A DNA stretch of 64,000 nt from an uncultured Rothia sp. (lineage in GTDB: Bacteria > Actinomycetota > Actinomycetes > Actinomycetales > Micrococcaceae). Where the stretch lies: contig NZ_CAKAPD010000011.1 of the NCBI RefSeq assembly GCF_916715725.1, positions 1 through 64,000 on the forward strand, given 5' to 3'. A program made the translations under genes and the position numbers. Below, piece by piece: positions 61,149-64,000 of the stretch. Position 1 is the first letter of the stretch. Each line of letters starts with the position of its first letter. The notes beneath the pieces are model-generated. The model had not been told where the DNA came from. It was given only the letters and a program-made list of their open reading frames with translations, and searched no databases.

Positions 61149-61819
61149 TTAAACTTTTTGAAAATCTTTTTAATGGTAAAGTAGTTAATTTTCTAACCGA
61201 CCCACGAGATGGTTTTGTGGTGGGTGAGCCGGAGAACGGAAATCATTCTGGCTATACTCTTCGTATTATTGGGATTCCTAAAGGGGCATATTTGATTGAC
61301 ATAGATAATAATTTTAATGTTACTTCCATTTTCGGTAGTTGTCACTCCCAAGCGAAACGCCCCGACTATATGATTGTTGATCCATCTAATTCTGTCGTTT
61401 GCGTTATTGAACTGAAAGGGGGGAAACGCAAGAGGCGTGATATTGTAAGTCAGTTGAAGGGGGGAGAAGCATTTTTAAAGTACTGTGATACTGTAATTAA
61501 GGTTTTCTCGTCAAACGGAAATAGAAAGTCTTGCCCATGCCCTTGCGAATGGTGCCAGAATAGTACTGAACATAGTGAATATAAAGTTCGATATGTGAAT
61601 ATTACCGGTTTGTCGGATGATGCTAAACCAAGTAAAGAAAAATATAGAGCAGCAGGTTCTCCAAAGCGAAGGATATCCCCTCCTGCAGTCAACTCTAAAG
61701 TTGAAAACACTCCAGATAGATTTGCGAAACTTGGATTGGAACATATGTTTTTTGATGATGCTGGAGAAAAACAAATTTATTGGAATAAAATTTTATATAC
61801 TGAAAGCGTAGAGGAATAA
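61145..61819 (+). CDS. PD-(D/E)XK nuclease-like protein with Cys cluster, second gene of the pair
   Basis: 224 residues from ATG 61145, overlapping the ATPase stop (ATGA). The region around residues 71-107 has the nuclease pattern: KRPDYMIVD, then VCVIELKGGK, then a helix with VSQLKGGEAFLKY. This gives PD-x14-ELK plus the following Gln, as in PD-(D/E)XK enzymes. Residues 130-137 form C-P-C-P-C-E-W-C, a likely zinc or Fe-S site. The C-terminal part is Lys-rich and may contact DNA. It is likely the effector of the ATPase. The family is not one I can name. Confidence 0.72.
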   Translation: MIKLFENLFNGKVVNFLTDPRDGFVVGEPENGNHSGYTLRIIGIPKGAYLIDIDNNFNVTSIFGSCHSQAKRPDYMIVDPSNSVVCVIELKGGKRKRRDIVSQLKGGEAFLKYCDTVIKVFSSNGNRKSCPCPCEWCQNSTEHSEYKVRYVNITGLSDDAKPSKEKYRAAGSPKRRISPPAVNSKVENTPDRFAKLGLEHMFFDDAGEKQIYWNKILYTESVEE

Positions 61820-61837
61820 AAAGGTTGGGAAAAGAGC

Positions 61838-61862
61838 GGGCGGCGGGGCGGACCCGCCGCCC
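61838..61862 (+). terminator. GC-rich hairpin after the nuclease gene
   Basis: GGGCGGCGGG-gcgga-CCCGCCGCCC: a perfect 10-bp stem 19 nt after the nuclease stop. No T tract. It lies directly before the -10 of the helicase gene. Confidence 0.5.
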
Positions 61863-61868
61863 ACCCGA

Positions 61869-61881
61869 TAGACTGAAACCA
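61869..61881 (+). promoter_or_regulatory. Leaderless-type -10 box of the helicase gene
   Basis: TAGACT at 61869-61874, 6 nt (GAAACC), ATG 61881. Confidence 0.55.
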
Positions 61882-64000
61882 TGACAACCCAACTTCTCAC
61901 CGGCATCCCCGGAACCGGTAAAACCCACCACCTCACCGAACGCGCCCTACGCTACCTCGCCGACGGCAACGACCCCGCCCGCCTGCTCATCCTCGCACCC
62001 ACCCGCACCGCCGCGACCCGCATGCGAGACACCATCGCCGCCTCCAGCGACCGAAGCCTCTCCGTAGCACCCACCCGCGCCTGGGCAGCATACGCCTTCG
62101 ACCTGCTCAAACGAGCCCAAACCCGGGGTCTACTCAGCGGCGTAGAAGGCAATCTCAAACTCCTCTCCGGCCCCGAACAAGACGTCATCATCGGCGAACT
62201 ACTCGCCAACCATGCCGCAGGCATCGCACCCGGACCCGCCTGGCCCGACGTACTCCGCGACGCCCTCGCAACCCGCGGATTCCGCCACGAAATCCGCGAC
62301 TTCTTCGACCGCATGGCAGAATACGACCTCACCGCCGAAGACGTACACGCCCTCGCCACCGAACACAACCAGCCCGCCTGGCACGCCCTCGCCCAACTGC
62401 ACACCGAATACCGTGCCGTGCGAGCCCTCCGCGCCAAAAACGCCTACGACCCGGCAGTACTCATCAACGACGCCTGCCGGCTACTGCTGCGCGCCCCCGA
62501 TTTCCTCGCCGAAGAACGCCGCCGCTACGACCTGATCCTCATCGACGACGTGCAGGAACTCAGCCCCTCCATCTACCGGCTGCTGCGGCTCATCGCCGCA
62601 GAAGTCGCCCCCGCAGACGCCGCGCACCTGACCGAAACCCACCCTGACCTCTTCGCTGAAGGCCCTCGGGTTGTCATGACCTACAGCGACGAAGCCGTGG
62701 TCCAGGGCTTCCGTGGCGCCCGCCCCGACCTCGTCGCCACCCTGCAGACGAGCTTCCCGAGCATGCGCACCCGCACGCTCACCACCTCATACCGCCTGCC
62801 CGCACTCATGATGCCGCTCGTGGCGGATATTCGCCGCCGCCTGCCGCGCTACACCCGGTTCGTGCCGCTCACCCCCGAACAGGAAGGGGGCACGCAGGAG
62901 GGGGTAAAGAACGGTACGCCCGCAACCTTCGGGCGCATCAACACCACCCCCGCCGACGAAGCCCTCACCTGGGGCGCAGCCGACGAACCGCTGCTGCACC
63001 TGGGCGCCGACGGCAAAATCCTCGACCCCGCGCACTACCGCACCGCACCCGCCGGTGTGTATAAGTATGCGCTCTCCAGCTCTCAGGACGAGGCGAACCT
63101 CATCGCCCAAATGCTCCTCGAAGAACGCATCTACGGCAACCACCCCTACCGCGAGTCCGCCATCATCGTGCGCAATAGCGCGGATGTGGCGCGCATCCGC
63201 CGCGTGCTCTCCTCAAACGGTATTCCCTCGCGTACCTCCGCGGCGCTCGTGCCGGTGCGCGACGAGCCCGCCGTACGCCCCTTCCTCGATGCGCTCAGCC
63301 TGCTCGTCTACGCCCGCAAGCGCGGCGAGAAGGCGCTCAACCCCGCCGTGCACATGCCCGCCGCAGAAGGTGCGGAGGCGGCAGAGCGCGGCGGTTTTGA
63401 GACCCTCAGCGCAACCGAAGCTGAAGAGCTCATGCGCCGAAGCCTCGACGACGTCATCGCCGAAGAAAGCCGCGCCAACCCCCTCGGCGGAGCGCAGAGC
63501 GCCATCACCCTGCTCACCTCCCGGCTCGGCGGCGCATCCAGCATGGACGTGCGACGACTCCGCCAGCAGCTGCGATCCATCGAACTGCAAAGCGGCGGCC
63601 ACCGACCCAGCGACGACCTGCTCCTCGGCGCCCTGCTACACCCCGAAACCCTCCCCGAAGAGGGCGTAGGACGCGCCGTGCACCGCATCGCAGCCGTGCT
63701 CTCCGCCGGACGTAAAGCACTCGCGCGCCCCGAATCCACCAGCACCGAAGTGCTCTGGGCGCTCTGGGAAGCTAGCGGCCTCGAAAAGACCTGGGTCACC
63801 CAGTCGCGCGGCGCAGGCCCCGATGCCGATGCCGCTCACCGAAACCTCGACGCCATGATCGGTCTGTTCGAAGCCGCCGACCGCTTCGACGAGCAGATGC
63901 GCGGCGCCGGTGCCGAGCAGTTCCTCGACTTCATCGACGCGCAGGACCTACCCATGGACACCCTCGCCGCCCGCGGCGTACGCCAAGACGCGGTCGAGAT
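61881..64000 (+). CDS. UvrD-family DNA helicase, AdnA-like (3' part outside window)
   Basis: About 706 codons are visible, open to the right edge. Walker A is TGIPGTGKTHH near residue 8 and motif Ia LAPTRTAATRMR near 37. Walker B is LILIDDVQELSP near 217, a variant of the usual DExQ seen in AdnA-type subunits. Motif III/IV-like TSYRLPALM and later FR-type segments follow. In actinobacteria such proteins (AdnAB) resect double-strand breaks in place of RecBCD, with a RecB-type nuclease domain at the C-terminus that would lie beyond this window. G+C-rich host composition resumes at its start. Confidence 0.85.
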   Translation, partial: MTTQLLTGIPGTGKTHHLTERALRYLADGNDPARLLILAPTRTAATRMRDTIAASSDRSLSVAPTRAWAAYAFDLLKRAQTRGLLSGVEGNLKLLSGPEQDVIIGELLANHAAGIAPGPAWPDVLRDALATRGFRHEIRDFFDRMAEYDLTAEDVHALATEHNQPAWHALAQLHTEYRAVRALRAKNAYDPAVLINDACRLLLRAPDFLAEERRRYDLILIDDVQELSPSIYRLLRLIAAEVAPADAAHLTETHPDLFAEGPRVVMTYSDEAVVQGFRGARPDLVATLQTSFPSMRTRTLTTSYRLPALMMPLVADIRRRLPRYTRFVPLTPEQEGGTQEGVKNGTPATFGRINTTPADEALTWGAADEPLLHLGADGKILDPAHYRTAPAGVYKYALSSSQDEANLIAQMLLEERIYGNHPYRESAIIVRNSADVARIRRVLSSNGIPSRTSAALVPVRDEPAVRPFLDALSLLVYARKRGEKALNPAVHMPAAEGAEAAERGGFETLSATEAEELMRRSLDDVIAEESRANPLGGAQSAITLLTSRLGGASSMDVRRLRQQLRSIELQSGGHRPSDDLLLGALLHPETLPEEGVGRAVHRIAAVLSAGRKALARPESTSTEVLWALWEASGLEKTWVTQSRGAGPDADAAHRNLDAMIGLFEAADRFDEQMRGAGAEQFLDFIDAQDLPMDTLAARGVRQDAVE

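Noticed and set aside
1..64000. tRNA, rRNA, transposase or integrase genes
   Set aside because: No cloverleaf-like sequence, rRNA segment or mobile-element enzyme was recognised by reading; a tRNAscan and ISfinder run would settle this.

Overview
The window looks like chromosome from a G+C-rich actinobacterium, most likely Micrococcaceae and close to Rothia (for example R. mucilaginosa). This is inferred from gene content: a mycothiol deacetylase (MshB), the succinylase branch of DAP/lysine synthesis (dapC, dapD, dapE), a gluABCD-type glutamate transporter, actinobacterial DUF3107 and TatB genes, an AdnA-like helicase and the coproporphyrin-dependent heme route. Most genes strongly prefer codons ending in C or G. 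Many promoters have a TANNNT -10 box only 6-7 nt from the start codon, which is the layout of leaderless mRNAs.

Region by region. 1-1171: the 5' part of a secreted protein with 18-residue repeats (minus strand, runs off the left edge). 1.4-12.7 kb: housekeeping genes (Nudix hydrolase, LOG-type phosphoribohydrolase, pyroglutamyl peptidase, pgi, an O-acyltransferase, a NudC-like protein without its zinc ribbon, typA, and mshB fused to a membrane domain). 13-25.8 kb: fdxA-dapC, gluABCD, galE, a DUF4253 protein, divergent dapD/dapE, a PIG-V-like mannosyltransferase and tatB. 25.8-33.3 kb: an overlapping three-gene set (CBS/MgtE-N protein, DUF1003 protein, Mrp), a stress-protein-like gene, an aminopeptidase P and a PHP phosphoesterase. 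33.4-35.8 kb: two tandem paralogous exported SLH-like proteins with an odd opposite-strand ORF between them. 35.9-39.6 kb: an orphan N6/N4 DNA methyltransferase downstream of a DEAD-box helicase, then DUF3107. 39.9-56.8 kb: a full heme locus (hemA, hemE, cgoX, chdC, cpfC, hemC, hemD, hemB and, further on, hemL) that runs from glutamyl-tRNA to heme b. It is interrupted between hemB and hemL by an AT-rich type II restriction-modification pair resembling NgoMIV (predicted GCCGGC) and by three tandem paralogous membrane proteins. 57-59.2 kb: a ThrE-type exporter and a DnaQ-like exonuclease. 59.6-61.8 kb: a very AT-rich two-gene operon, an ABC/OLD-like ATPase plus a PD-(D/E)XK nuclease with a Cys cluster. 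61.9-64 kb: the 5' part of an AdnA-like UvrD-family helicase, cut by the right edge.

The best candidate for an undescribed system is the ATPase-nuclease pair at 59586-61819: foreign composition, translational coupling, both proteins with intact motifs, and a position beside DNA-repair genes suggest a defence module. Other leads are the hemL-linked membrane-protein triplet, the two SLH-like paralogs with an identical leader hairpin, and small upstream ORFs before mshB and hemE. No tRNA, rRNA, CRISPR array or transposase was seen.
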